Assembly (NCBI RefSeq): GCF_003957515.1 | Contig: NZ_RQXW01000001.1 | Span: 186,001-250,000, forward strand | Direction of reading: 5' to 3' | DNA from: Amphritea opalescens | GTDB taxonomy: Bacteria; Pseudomonadota; Gammaproteobacteria; Pseudomonadales; Balneatricaceae | Length of the DNA stretch: 64,000 bases | In this document: one piece after another, positions 45,175-54,322 of the stretch | How the letters are laid out: every line of letters begins with the position of its first letter | How positions within the stretch are numbered: the stretch's first letter is position 1 | The notes under the pieces: model-generated | What the model was told of the DNA's origin: nothing | Database searches by the model: none | What the model saw: the letters and a program-made list of their open reading frames with translations, nothing else | Position numbers and translations under genes: made by a program

Positions 45175-46482
45175 ATGTTGAACACTGTAAATACTGAACT
45201 GTTACACCGTCGTTTTAAAGTGATGGGTAAAAGCTCGCCACTATTTTATGAACGTCCTCTACAGTTGGTACGAGGGGAAGGGGTTTGGTTATTTGACCCT
45301 GAAGGCAACCGCTATCTGGATGTCTACAATAACGTCCCCCACGTTGGTCACTGTCACCCGAAGGTGGTGGCCGCACTGCATCAGCAGGCGAGCACGCTCA
45401 ATATTCATACACGTTATCTGCATAACAATATCGTCGAGTATATGGAGCGGCTGACGGCCAGCTTTGGCGAAGACTTATCCATGGCAATGCTGACCTGTAC
45501 GGGTAGCGAAGCGAATGAATTAGCACTGCGAATGGCCCGTTTTTGTACCGGTCATCAGGGCATTATCGTTACCGATTTTGCCTATCACGGAAATACCGAG
45601 GCGGTGGCCGAACTAGGTACCGGTTTTATGCCGGAAGCCAAGCTGACAAAGCGGGTTAAATCCTTTGCTATACCGGATTCTTATCGTGGTGTGAGTGGGG
45701 TTGATGAAGCGGATTTAGCGGATCGCTATGTCGCTCAAGTACAGCAAGCAATTGATGAATTTGAAGCCGAAGGGATTAAGGTGGCAGGGATGTTGGTGTG
45801 CCCTGATTTTGCTAATGAAGGCCTATTAACCGTACCCAAGGGTTTCCTTGAACGAGCCACAGCGTTGGTACGCAAAGCCGGTGGCGTGTTGATTGCCGAT
45901 GAAGTACAAGCGGGTTTTGGTCGTAGTGGGAAACATATGTGGGCCCATCAATGGTATGACCTGACACCGGACATCGTCACCTTGGGTAAACCGATGGGCA
46001 ATTGTCACCCTTTGGCTGGGGTCGTCGCCCGTGGGGATATGATTGAAGCCTTCAGTCAACAAGCGATGTATTTTAATACCTTTGGGGGGACACCCGTCTC
46101 CTGTGCTGTGGGTATGGCGGTGTTAGATGTGTTAGCGGAAGAGCGGTTAATGGAAAACGCCGTTTCTACCGGTGCCTATGTGAGTGCTGGGCTGCGTAAA
46201 TTACAGCAGACATATTCGCTCATCGGTGATGTTCGGGATCTCGGGATGTTCTTTGCCGTTGAGCTGGTGCAGGACTTAACCACTAAGCAGCCCGCCATTG
46301 CGGAAGCTCGCCGAATAATCAATTTGATGCGCGAACGGGGCGTGTTGATCAGCACTATTGGGGTTTACGATTCCATCTTGAAGCTGCGCCCGCCGATGCC
46401 GTTTCAGCCTGAACATGCGGATATTCTTCTTTCGACCTTGGATGAAGTGCTGTACCTAGTCAGTCAGGAGACCAGCGCATGA
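45175..46482 (+). CDS. Class III PLP phospho-lyase-like enzyme (AGXT2L type)
   Basis: 435 residues. The sequence follows the AGXT2L/ETNPPL-PHYKPL branch rather than ordinary transaminases: [24 protein letters not shown]-like [52 protein letters not shown] and the PLP-Lys motif [14 protein letters not shown], then [19 protein letters not shown]. Family members split O-phosphorylated amino alcohols into aldehyde, ammonia and phosphate. Its stop overlaps the start of an APH-fold kinase that could make the phosphate ester. Substrate (phosphoethanolamine, aminopropanol phosphate or phosphohydroxylysine) is not decided; plain transamination remains possible. Confidence 0.82.
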   Translation: MLNTVNTELLHRRFKVMGKSSPLFYERPLQLVRGEGVWLFDPEGNRYLDVYNNVPHVGHCHPKVVAALHQQASTLNIHTRYLHNNIVEYMERLTASFGEDLSMAMLTCTGSEANELALRMARFCTGHQGIIVTDFAYHGNTEAVAELGTGFMPEAKLTKRVKSFAIPDSYRGVSGVDEADLADRYVAQVQQAIDEFEAEGIKVAGMLVCPDFANEGLLTVPKGFLERATALVRKAGGVLIADEVQAGFGRSGKHMWAHQWYDLTPDIVTLGKPMGNCHPLAGVVARGDMIEAFSQQAMYFNTFGGTPVSCAVGMAVLDVLAEERLMENAVSTGAYVSAGLRKLQQTYSLIGDVRDLGMFFAVELVQDLTTKQPAIAEARRIINLMRERGVLISTIGVYDSILKLRPPMPFQPEHADILLSTLDEVLYLVSQETSA

Positions 46483-47501
46483 GTTGCTTTTATAGCTTAA
46501 GCCCGGCCCAACAGATTGACCAGCTACAGTCGTTAGCGGTGCAGGCATTATCACACTGGCCTTTCGATGTGGCGCAGATAGAACCGATTAAATATCGGGA
46601 GAATGCTGTATTTGAGGTGCTCACCACCGAGGGGGTGCGCTATGCACTGCGCATCCACCGACCGGGTTACCATAGCTCTCGGGCGCTGCATTCAGAGTTG
46701 CAGTGGATGGCGGCACTGATTGATGCCGGGGTGTTAGTGCCTGAAGTGATACCTACGGCAAACGGGGAACTACTCGTCACTGAGCAGGTTGATGCTGTGC
46801 CGGAACCGCGTCAGATCGACCTGTTTGCTTGGATCGAGGGCGCTCCGCTGGGGTGTGTTGAGCAAGGCGTGAGTGATGATATCGAACAGCTGGCCCAGTT
46901 GTATGGTGCGATTGGTGAAACCGCGGCCCGGTTACATAATCAGGCTTGTGATTGGTCGCTGCCCGATGGTTTTGAACGTCATGCGTGGGATTGTGACGGT
47001 TTGGTGGGTGAACAGCCTTTTTGGGGGCGTTTCTGGGAGCTTGAGTTGCTGACCGTAGAACAGCAGGCGTTGATTATCGCGGCGCGAAAGAAGGTTCAGC
47101 AACTGTTAGCGCCGTTACCCAAGAACGAGCAAAATTTCAGTATGATCCATGCGGATTTTGTACCGGAAAATTTGATCGCTGATGGTGTAGGGGTGCGCTT
47201 ACTGGATTTTGATGATGCGGGTTTTGGCTGGCATATGTTCGAGCTGGCCACAGCGCTCTACTTCATTGTCGATGAAAAGGGTTACGAGACCGCAAAAGCG
47301 GCGTTGGTTGATGGTTATCGACAGCAGCGCGAACTGAATGATAGCGACCTAGCCCAGTTAGAACTTTTTCTAACGGCCCGTGGTTTTACCTATCTTGGCT
47401 GGATACGCAGCCGTCAGGAGACCGAAACTGCGCAAGCCTTAGCACCAGAATTGATTCGTCGCGCTTGCCAGCAGGCCGAGCGGTTTCTAGCGGCGCACTA
47501 A
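46479..47501 (+). CDS. APH/choline-kinase-fold phosphotransferase
   Basis: 340 residues, protein-kinase-like fold. ENAVFEVLTTEGVRYALRIH is the nucleotide-binding strand region with the Arg/His in place of the usual Lys context; catalytic loop FSMIHADFVPENLI (about 226) and metal-binding LLDFDDAGFGWHMFELATAL (about 245). ATGA overlap of four bases with the phospho-lyase gene. Known partners of AGXT2L-type lyases are hydroxylysine kinase and ethanolamine or aminopropanol kinases of this fold, often fused in other bacteria. I infer that it phosphorylates the hydroxyl of an amino alcohol. Confidence 0.8.
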   Translation: MSCFYSLSPAQQIDQLQSLAVQALSHWPFDVAQIEPIKYRENAVFEVLTTEGVRYALRIHRPGYHSSRALHSELQWMAALIDAGVLVPEVIPTANGELLVTEQVDAVPEPRQIDLFAWIEGAPLGCVEQGVSDDIEQLAQLYGAIGETAARLHNQACDWSLPDGFERHAWDCDGLVGEQPFWGRFWELELLTVEQQALIIAARKKVQQLLAPLPKNEQNFSMIHADFVPENLIADGVGVRLLDFDDAGFGWHMFELATALYFIVDEKGYETAKAALVDGYRQQRELNDSDLAQLELFLTARGFTYLGWIRSRQETETAQALAPELIRRACQQAERFLAAH

Positions 47502-47672
47502 GTTTTTCAGTAAACAACTAGGCCGCGGCGGTAAACCAAGACGTGGCCTTCGAATACACGGCGGCGATTGAGATCGCTAGAAAAAGCGCAAATATGCTGG
47601 AATTGAAACTAGGGGGTCGGTGCCGTTATTCTGCTTAACGAGAAGATCGATGACGATCATCATGGATGTCCA

Positions 47673-48563
47673 TTATTGACTGATCGCTTTTACCGGCAAT
47701 AGATTGCTGAGCTGCTGCTCTATCGAGGCTAGGCAGACTGACACGCTGAGTGGCAGCAAATTGTTATAAGGGTGTAATGCATAGACGGGGTTAATGGGGA
47801 GTTGGTAGTCGCTAAAGATTTCTCTGATGGATGATTTTGACTGCTCAAGTAAGAAGTCTGGTATTAGGCCAATACCCGCGCCTTCATGGATGAGCGTGGT
47901 AGCGGTGTTGAACGAATCAACTTTGCACAATGTGGAGGGTGAAAACTCAAATTTATCGTCTGTTTGGCGATGCAAAAATTGATGATGGATCGCCGAGCCT
48001 TGCCAAATATTAGCGATATACAGCGTATTTTCATTCACGCCTTGCTCGATTATATCGGCGGCGGCACAGAGAACATCTCTAAATTCGCCAAGACGTCTTT
48101 GCTTTAATGTACTACTGCTCGATTCACCCACCCTTATCGCTAAATCTATATCATCAGCGACGATCGCCAACGGTTGATCGCTACTCAGTAGTTCAACGTT
48201 AAGTAATGGGTGCTGCCTGATGGTGCGAGCGATAGCGGGGGCAATTAATGAACTCATTAATGCGTCGGGCGCAGTGATTCTTACAATTCCTTGAGCCTCT
48301 GCACGCGTACTTTTTGCTTCCTGCCATGCGGTATCGGCAAGGCGATTGAGTTCTCGGCAGTGTTGGTAGAAGGCTTTTCCTGCCACCGTTAATGACTGCC
48401 GTCGCGTCGTGCGCTTCAAAAGGGCAATGCCCAGTGCCTGTTCAAGCCCCGTGAGATGCTGACTAATAACGGATTTGGACAGCTGGAGGTGCTCAGCGGC
48501 TGCGGTAATAGAGCCCTGTTCGACGACGTGTGCAAAAACCGACATATTGCGTAGCTGAATCAT
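47673..48563 (-). CDS. LysR-family transcriptional regulator
   Basis: About 296 residues from the ATG at 48563 (MIQLRNMSVFAHVVEQGSIT); the frame continues upstream through the operator region without a start signal, and the ATG at 48545 is a further option. Winged helix at residues 6-65 with QHLQLSKSVISQHLTGLEQ-like recognition helix, then a two-lobe effector domain of the CrgA/DhcR type. Divergent from the SnoaL-like gene, with a 9-bp inverted repeat between them. Confidence 0.88.
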   Translation of the reverse strand: MIQLRNMSVFAHVVEQGSITAAAEHLQLSKSVISQHLTGLEQALGIALLKRTTRRQSLTVAGKAFYQHCRELNRLADTAWQEAKSTRAEAQGIVRITAPDALMSSLIAPAIARTIRQHPLLNVELLSSDQPLAIVADDIDLAIRVGESSSSTLKQRRLGEFRDVLCAAADIIEQGVNENTLYIANIWQGSAIHHQFLHRQTDDKFEFSPSTLCKVDSFNTATTLIHEGAGIGLIPDFLLEQSKSSIREIFSDYQLPINPVYALHPYNNLLPLSVSVCLASIEQQLSNLLPVKAISQ

Positions 48564-48582
48564 TTTATTGTTCGCTAAAATG

Positions 48583-48609
48583 AAACAAACAATTCTGATC
48601 TGTTTGTTT
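48583..48609. promoter_or_regulatory. Inverted repeat AAACAAACA-N9-TGTTTGTTT, candidate LysR operator
   Basis: Two perfect 9-base arms (48583-48591 and 48601-48609) centred between the divergent LysR and SnoaL-like genes, of the size expected for LysR-type recognition sites. Confidence 0.6.
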
Positions 48610-48669
48610 TTTCGTGTCAATCATCCCTTTATGCTGATGTCAGATTATTCAATAAATCGAGGAAACAGC

Positions 48670-49041
48670 ATGTCTACAGCAAATGAATTAGCACTCTGTA
48701 AAGAGGGTATTAGTGCTTGGCAGCAAGCCTTTAACAACCAAGATGCAGCAGGCTGTGCAGCGCAATATACGCAAGACTCTGTGATGGAGGCTCGCCCTTT
48801 TGGTCTATTCAATGGTCGGAGTGAGATTCAAGCATTCTGGCAAGGGATCATCGATCAAGGATTCGCAGAGGTTGAGTATTTAGATGTTAAATGGGTCGAA
48901 GCCGAGGGCGGTTATCTATTAAGTTCGCGCTGGACGATGAATAAAGCCTTCGGGGTTGTTCACCGTGAATTATGGGTGATTGATCGTGATGGTAAGGCCC
49001 GTTTAGCGGATGACTTATTTGAAGTACAGGGTGAACGATAA
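48670..49041 (+). CDS. SnoaL/NTF2-like domain protein
   Basis: 123 residues from the ATG at 48670, preceded by GAGGAAA; the earlier ATGs of this frame lie in the operator region. NTF2-like cone fold: ISAWQQAFNNQDAAGCAAQYTQDSVMEARPFG, FNGRSEIQAFWQGIIDQG, and YLLSSRWTMNKAFGVVHREL. Such small proteins are enzymes (isomerases, hydrolases) or binding proteins; here unknown. Divergent from, and probably controlled by, the LysR protein. Confidence 0.85.
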   Translation: MSTANELALCKEGISAWQQAFNNQDAAGCAAQYTQDSVMEARPFGLFNGRSEIQAFWQGIIDQGFAEVEYLDVKWVEAEGGYLLSSRWTMNKAFGVVHRELWVIDRDGKARLADDLFEVQGER

Positions 49042-49248
49042 CGAAGCGTAGAGTCATAGTTGAGATTCTCGATCACCTTTTAGCGATGCTGAAGTGAGCA
49101 TGCTTGAATAAACGAAATGTCATTTTAAAGATAAATAGCCGTGCCGATAACTTAACATGTTAACTAACTTGATGTACTATCGAGTAATAGGTCGACCGAT
49201 TAGGTCGGTTCAACGGGGCGCTGCCCGATAACGTTAAACGAGATTGCT

Positions 49249-50712
49249 ATGAAATTAGAATTGAATGACAGCTCTTTGCTAAAGACTAAAGCGTTTATTA
49301 ATGGGCAGTGGGTTGAAGGTGATGCGGGCGATCGTTTTCCCGTATTAAACCCTGCAACCGGTGCTGTTGTGGCTGAAATTGCGAGTGTGGGACAGGCGGA
49401 AACCGCGCGTGCTATTGCCGCAGCGGATGCGGCGATGCAGAGCTGGAAAGCGTTGCCGGCCGGTCAACGTTCTGAGGTATTGGAGCGTTGGCATGGACTG
49501 ATTATCGACAATATCGATGATCTGGCGGCTATTATGACGATTGAGCAGGGTAAACCTGTGTTTGAATCTAAGGGTGAGGTGCTTTATGGCGCCTCTTACC
49601 TGAAATGGTTTGCCGAAGAAGGCAAGCGCATCTATGGCGATATTCTGCCATCGGCAAGCGACCGTCGTAGTATCGTGATTAAGCAACCAGTGGGTGTGGT
49701 CGCGGCCATTACACCCTGGAACTTCCCTAATGCGATGATCACCCGTAAGGCGGCGCCTGCTTTAGCGGCTGGTTGTGCCATCGTATTGAAGCCTGCCGGA
49801 GAGACACCGCTGTCGGCATTGGCGCTGGCTGAGTTGGCTGATCGTGCAGGGTTACCTGCCGGTCTGTTCAATGTGTTGCCGAGCGCTCGCTCATCTTCTG
49901 TTGGTGGTGAGATGACATCGAATCCAACGGTTAAAAAACTGACCTTTACCGGTTCGACCCCAGTGGGCAAGCTGCTGATGAAACAGTGCGCCGATACGGT
50001 GAAGCGTACCTCTATGGAGCTGGGCGGTAACGCACCCGTGATTATCTTTGATGATGCCGATCTCGATCTGGCGGTCAAAGGTGCGTTGATCTCTAAATAC
50101 CGCAACTCAGGTCAAACCTGTATCTGTGCTAACCGGTTGTTGGTTCAGGAAGGTATCTATGATGCCTTCGTCGAAAAATTTGCGGCGGCCGTCAAAGAGT
50201 TCCGTTTAGGCTTTGGCTTTGATGCTGACACTACGCATGGGCCGGTTGTTTCTGCCAAGGCGTTAGGCGATATCGATACCATAGTGCAGTCTGCGATTAA
50301 GCAGGGTGCTAATGTGGTGACCGGTGGTAAACCATCGACACTGGGTAACTGCTTCTACGAGCCGACCATACTGACCGATGTGAACGACAGCATGGATATC
50401 TTCTCACAAGAGATCTTTGGCCCTGTGGCACCGGTGTTTAAGTTTAGTACCGAAGAGCAGGCTATTGCGATGGCTAACGATACTGAGTTTGGCCTAGCGG
50501 CTTATGTTTTCACTGAAAATGTTGGCCGTATCTGGCGCGTGTCTGAAGGTATCGAGTATGGCATGGTGGGCGTCAATGAAACGGCGATCAGCTCTGAAGT
50601 GATCCCCTTTGGTGGCGTGAAAGAATCTGGCCAGGGACGTGAAGGCTCCAAGTATGGTCTGGATGATTATCTGGAAACGAAGTACATCTGCATGGGTGGT
50701 TTACAGCGTTAA
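49249..50712 (+). CDS. Succinate-semialdehyde dehydrogenase-like aldehyde dehydrogenase
   Basis: 487 residues, closest in layout to GabD-type SSADH. TPWNFPNAMITRKAAPALAAG, the Glu in SMELGGNAPVIIF (about 261) and the nucleophile Cys in NSGQTCICANR (about 295); C-terminal NETAISSEVIPFGGVKESG is typical of GabD. Would oxidise succinate semialdehyde, for example from HpaI or from a GABA-type transamination. Alone, with a strong terminator. Confidence 0.9.
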   Translation: MKLELNDSSLLKTKAFINGQWVEGDAGDRFPVLNPATGAVVAEIASVGQAETARAIAAADAAMQSWKALPAGQRSEVLERWHGLIIDNIDDLAAIMTIEQGKPVFESKGEVLYGASYLKWFAEEGKRIYGDILPSASDRRSIVIKQPVGVVAAITPWNFPNAMITRKAAPALAAGCAIVLKPAGETPLSALALAELADRAGLPAGLFNVLPSARSSSVGGEMTSNPTVKKLTFTGSTPVGKLLMKQCADTVKRTSMELGGNAPVIIFDDADLDLAVKGALISKYRNSGQTCICANRLLVQEGIYDAFVEKFAAAVKEFRLGFGFDADTTHGPVVSAKALGDIDTIVQSAIKQGANVVTGGKPSTLGNCFYEPTILTDVNDSMDIFSQEIFGPVAPVFKFSTEEQAIAMANDTEFGLAAYVFTENVGRIWRVSEGIEYGMVGVNETAISSEVIPFGGVKESGQGREGSKYGLDDYLETKYICMGGLQR

Positions 50713-50754
50713 TTAACGGCGCTAACGTCACCTTAGGGTTTCGTTAGCAGCGAG

Positions 50755-50795
50755 AAAAGAGCGGTCAGTCTTGCGATTGATGGCTCTTTTTTTTT
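50755..50795 (+). terminator. Terminator of the SSADH-like gene
   Basis: AAAAGAGC (50755-50762) pairs with GCTCTTTT (50783-50790), followed by further T to 50795. Confidence 0.82.
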
Positions 50796-50818
50796 GTGCT
50801 GTAAATCGATGGTTCGCT

Positions 50819-53311
50819 TTATGGGTGAACCGGATGCAAACTGTTTTTTGGTTCAGTGAGATATTGTTCTATCGCACCGGTATCAATGGGCCGGCTGTAG
50901 AGGTAGCCCTGTACCTCATCGCAACCGGCATGGCTGAGGAAGCGGGCCTGTTCGGCGGTTTCTACCCCCTCGGCTATCACGGTGAGCCCAAGGCTGGCAC
51001 CTAGGGCAATCACCGCTTTAGAGATCGCCATATCATCCGTATCCACCGGAATATCGCGGATAAAGCTACCATCGATCTTTAACTTATGAATCGGTAGTTT
51101 TTTCAGGTAACTGAGGGATGAGTAACCGGTGCCAAAATCATCAATGGCTAAGGTGATACCTAGGGCCTTGATCTCATTCAACTGCTCGACGGCCCGATCT
51201 GCGTCCTGCATAACATAGCTCTCGGTCACTTCGATTTCGAGATAGCGTGCGGGTAGGCCTGTTTCGGCTAAAACCGTTTTAATGGTATCGACGAGATTGC
51301 CCCGTTTAATTTGTGGGCCGGCGACATTAACCGCAATACGACCAAACTCAATACCGCTATCGAGCCATTTTTTGGCCTGAAAGCAGGCGGTGCGTAACAC
51401 CCACTCACCAATTTGAATAATTAAGTTGGATTCCTCGGCAAAAGGGATGAATTTACCGGGAGGGATATTGCCCTCAGAAGGGTGGTTCCAGCGAATCAAG
51501 ACCTCCATACCAATCAGAGCATTATCATGTAGACGTATCTGTGGCTGATAATTGAGATGAAACTCATCTTTGTCTATGGCCTGCTGTAAGCTTGTTTTGA
51601 AGAATATGTGCTCAAGTGCGCTGTTGGTCATATCCTCTTCGTAAAACTGGTAGGTATTGCGGCCATTATTTTTGGCGCGATACATCGCGGCATCTGCATT
51701 GCGTAGTAGTTCGGTGGAATCCTGTCCGTCATGCGGATAAAGGCTGATACCAATACTGGCGGTGACCGATGCCGTATGGTCCGCTAGCACAAACTCCTGT
51801 TGAAATGTCTTTAAGAGTTTTTCGATCAGCTGAGTGAGGTTGTCAGGGTAATTAATATCCTCAAGCAGCAGAATAAATTCATCACCACTAATGCGGGAAA
51901 CCGAATCTTGCTCTCTTACGCAACCTAGCAAGCGGGAAGCGGTTTCCTTCAAGAGAAGGTCGCCAACGATATGGCCATAACTGTCATTGATGATTTTAAA
52001 ATTATCAAGATCAAAGAAGATTACGGCAATTAACGAGTTTTGTCGTTTGGCTCGTTTAATGGCGTGATCTATATATTCATTCAACAGCAGCCGATTGGGC
52101 AGTCCGGTGAGGGCGTCATGGTGGGCTAGGTGATAAAGCTCTTTTTCCGTACGGGTGATATCGGTGATATCGCGGACGACACAGACTAGCTTATGGTCTA
52201 TCGACATTTGATTCAGGCGTGCATCGTAGTAGCGTAACTCCCCTTTAATGGTTAAGGCGTAGGTAAAGACCTGCATCACATGCGTACGTTCTAACTCCGC
52301 GAGTTTATCTTCAAATAACTGACCTATTTTGGGCGGCAAGACCTCTTGCATCGTTTTACCTAAAAAATAGCTCGGCTCGCGATACAGCTCATGTTGATTG
52401 TGGGCATGTACATTGAGAATGGTGCCGTCGGAACTGATTTGAAAATAGATATCCGGCAGTGCCTGAAATAAACTGTTTAACTCGGCAGCATAATGTTGAT
52501 TATCGGTTTCGAACTGTTTGCGTTTGGTGATGTCTTGTACGATCCCCGCCATGTTGACGGCCCGCCCTGAATGATCGAGTTGATGGCTGCCGGAGCCCCA
52601 GATCCAACGAATCTCACCATCGTGACGTTTGATGCGACACTCAAAATCCCAATCACCTTTGGTCTCAACCGCCTGTTGGAATTTTTGTTCTACATCGGGC
52701 CTATCTTCCGGTATGACATGTTCGATAAACATATCGTAGGTCCATTGGGGCAGGGGTGTGTTGTAACCAAATATCTGATCATGTTGTGGCGAGCGGTAGG
52801 CGGTGTTATCGACTAGGTTAAGATCCCAGCTACCGGTACGGCTCTGTTCGAGCACAAAATTTAACCGCTCTTGAATCGCTAAATCCCTGTTTTCGGCTAG
52901 GCGACGCTCGGTAATATCGGAGGCTTGTACGATGTAACCAACCAGCAGGCGACTGTCATCTGAAGCGTATAGGGCCGTTGTGACTGCATCGGCATAATGG
53001 GGTACCCCTGCTATGTGATAGATATCTTCGGTAATGACCGCTGTGCGCTGGGATACGGCTTGTTGAAAACGTTGTTGCCAGATCGCTTTCCATTCCGGCA
53101 GCTGCTTCCACGCGGGAGCGTCCCAAAGTAGCTGGCCAATATAGTCTTCACGCTCAGCACCCTGCATGTTGAGTGCCATTTGGTTAATCTCAAGCACTCG
53201 GCCTTCGGGCGATATCAGGGCTAAAAATTGATGTTGTTGATTAAAAGCCATTTTGAATAGCTGTTCGGGACTAGCGCCGTCGGCCTGAGGACCGGTCTTT
53301 TTCGATATCAT
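50819..53311 (-). CDS. PAS-PAS-PAS-GGDEF-EAL cyclic-di-GMP protein
   Basis: About 830 residues from the ATG at 53311 (a GTG start at 53464 would add 51; neither has a good ribosome site). Three PAS modules (about 25-150, 150-275, 290-400), then GGDEF with DALTGLPNRLLLNEYID and the site RISGDEFILLLED (SGDEF, a variant still found in active cyclases), then EAL with MEVLIRWNHP, DDFGTGYSSLSYLKKLPIHK and VIAEGVETAEQ (EVL in place of EAL, Glu kept). Soluble, without membrane spans. Makes or breaks cyclic di-GMP in response to PAS-bound signals. Confidence 0.9.
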   Translation of the reverse strand: MISKKTGPQADGASPEQLFKMAFNQQHQFLALISPEGRVLEINQMALNMQGAEREDYIGQLLWDAPAWKQLPEWKAIWQQRFQQAVSQRTAVITEDIYHIAGVPHYADAVTTALYASDDSRLLVGYIVQASDITERRLAENRDLAIQERLNFVLEQSRTGSWDLNLVDNTAYRSPQHDQIFGYNTPLPQWTYDMFIEHVIPEDRPDVEQKFQQAVETKGDWDFECRIKRHDGEIRWIWGSGSHQLDHSGRAVNMAGIVQDITKRKQFETDNQHYAAELNSLFQALPDIYFQISSDGTILNVHAHNQHELYREPSYFLGKTMQEVLPPKIGQLFEDKLAELERTHVMQVFTYALTIKGELRYYDARLNQMSIDHKLVCVVRDITDITRTEKELYHLAHHDALTGLPNRLLLNEYIDHAIKRAKRQNSLIAVIFFDLDNFKIINDSYGHIVGDLLLKETASRLLGCVREQDSVSRISGDEFILLLEDINYPDNLTQLIEKLLKTFQQEFVLADHTASVTASIGISLYPHDGQDSTELLRNADAAMYRAKNNGRNTYQFYEEDMTNSALEHIFFKTSLQQAIDKDEFHLNYQPQIRLHDNALIGMEVLIRWNHPSEGNIPPGKFIPFAEESNLIIQIGEWVLRTACFQAKKWLDSGIEFGRIAVNVAGPQIKRGNLVDTIKTVLAETGLPARYLEIEVTESYVMQDADRAVEQLNEIKALGITLAIDDFGTGYSSLSYLKKLPIHKLKIDGSFIRDIPVDTDDMAISKAVIALGASLGLTVIAEGVETAEQARFLSHAGCDEVQGYLYSRPIDTGAIEQYLTEPKNSLHPVHP

Positions 53312-53464
53312 CAAGGGAGTATTGTTGAGAAACCTAAATTTAGAAAGGTTTTTATACGCTATTTCGGTATTAATCGGATGGTTGATTGGCTCATTAATCA
53401 ACGGGAACACATCTACGGATGACAGAATAATATTTGAAGATAATTGAATGTTAATCAAACACAC

Positions 53465-53827
53465 ATAGGATGTTGATTGAACATCGACTGACTTGAGATT
53501 GGTACTGTATTAGCAGGGCCGAGATTACATTGTTGAACTTGTTTTGAGGGCTCAAAAGTCGACTAAAATATTCTGTGAATGGATGCCTCATATGGCGGAC
53601 TAAAGCATGGTTGGGGTGCTGATAGGGGAGATATGGGGAGCCGGCCGGAAGACGAGCGGCTAGGCTAATACCCGCTTGTTATGGCGTACTGATGATGGAG
53701 CGAGTTATGTTTAGCTTAAGACGAAGGTTGGTGGAGGCGAGGTTGATGCGACTGATCGTTTAACCCACGCCTCGGGTGTTATTCGCATTAAAGCCACGGG
53801 TTATGCTGGCGTTAAATAGCGTAGTGT
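53465..53827. other. Gene-poor stretch with one tiny basic open frame
   Basis: At 53707-53763 an 18-codon frame (MFSLRRRLVEARLMRLIV) is preceded by GGAGCGAG. It is too short to judge; a leader or DUF1127-like remnant are possible. The rest has no open frame of interest. Confidence 0.3.
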
Positions 53828-54250
53828 TTATACCTTAAGATCGGTTAACTCTTTGAGTAGCTTGGTCAGTTGTTTCAGTTTCTCTTCACCATACAGCTCG
53901 GTAAACGCTTGATACTGCGCCTCGACGTCGGGGCTGAGCCGCTCAAACAGACTGAGCGCTTGATCGGTTAGGCTTAGCAGGGTGCGACGTTGATCTTCAT
54001 CTGATTTCTTACGCTTGATATAACCCTGCAGTTCCAGGCGCTTAATGATCCCTGTAAGACTCGGGCTAAGAATGCAGCAGTGTTCAGCCAGTTGCTTTGA
54101 TTCCAGTTCGCCGAACGCCTTTAGCGCCCTTAATACCCGCCATTGCTGCTCGGTCACATTGTTTTCTTGCAGCATGGGCCTAAACAGGGCCATGCTCGTT
54201 TCGCGGGCTTTAAGCAACTGTAGTGGCAAGGAGTCTTCAAATTTACGCAT
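53828..54250 (-). CDS. hpaR: MarR-family regulator, HpaR-like (homoprotocatechuate degradation)
   Basis: 140 residues. The pattern LPLQLLKARETSMALFRPML, NNVTEQQWRVLRAL, CCILSPSLTGIIKRLELQGY and the wing KSDEDQRRTLLSLTDQA agree closely with HpaR, the repressor of the 4-hydroxyphenylacetate meta-cleavage operon. It is 40 kb from the hpa genes of this window. Its promoter carries a 24-base motif also found upstream of hpaH. Most likely a dimeric repressor released by a pathway intermediate or substrate. Confidence 0.82.
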   Translation of the reverse strand: MRKFEDSLPLQLLKARETSMALFRPMLQENNVTEQQWRVLRALKAFGELESKQLAEHCCILSPSLTGIIKRLELQGYIKRKKSDEDQRRTLLSLTDQALSLFERLSPDVEAQYQAFTELYGEEKLKQLTKLLKELTDLKV

Positions 54251-54255
54251 ATATA

Positions 54256-54279
54256 TATATTCTTAATATCTAAACTAAT
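54256..54279. promoter_or_regulatory. AT-rich motif upstream of hpaR, shared with the hpa operon
   Basis: Read on the minus strand these 24 bases agree at 19 positions with 8621-8644. They end six bases before the hpaR ATG, a place where a bound repressor would block its own transcription. Confidence 0.5.
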
Positions 54280-54322
54280 TTATTCATTCTTACTATTCGC
54301 GGCGAACGATGCAAACTTTTTA

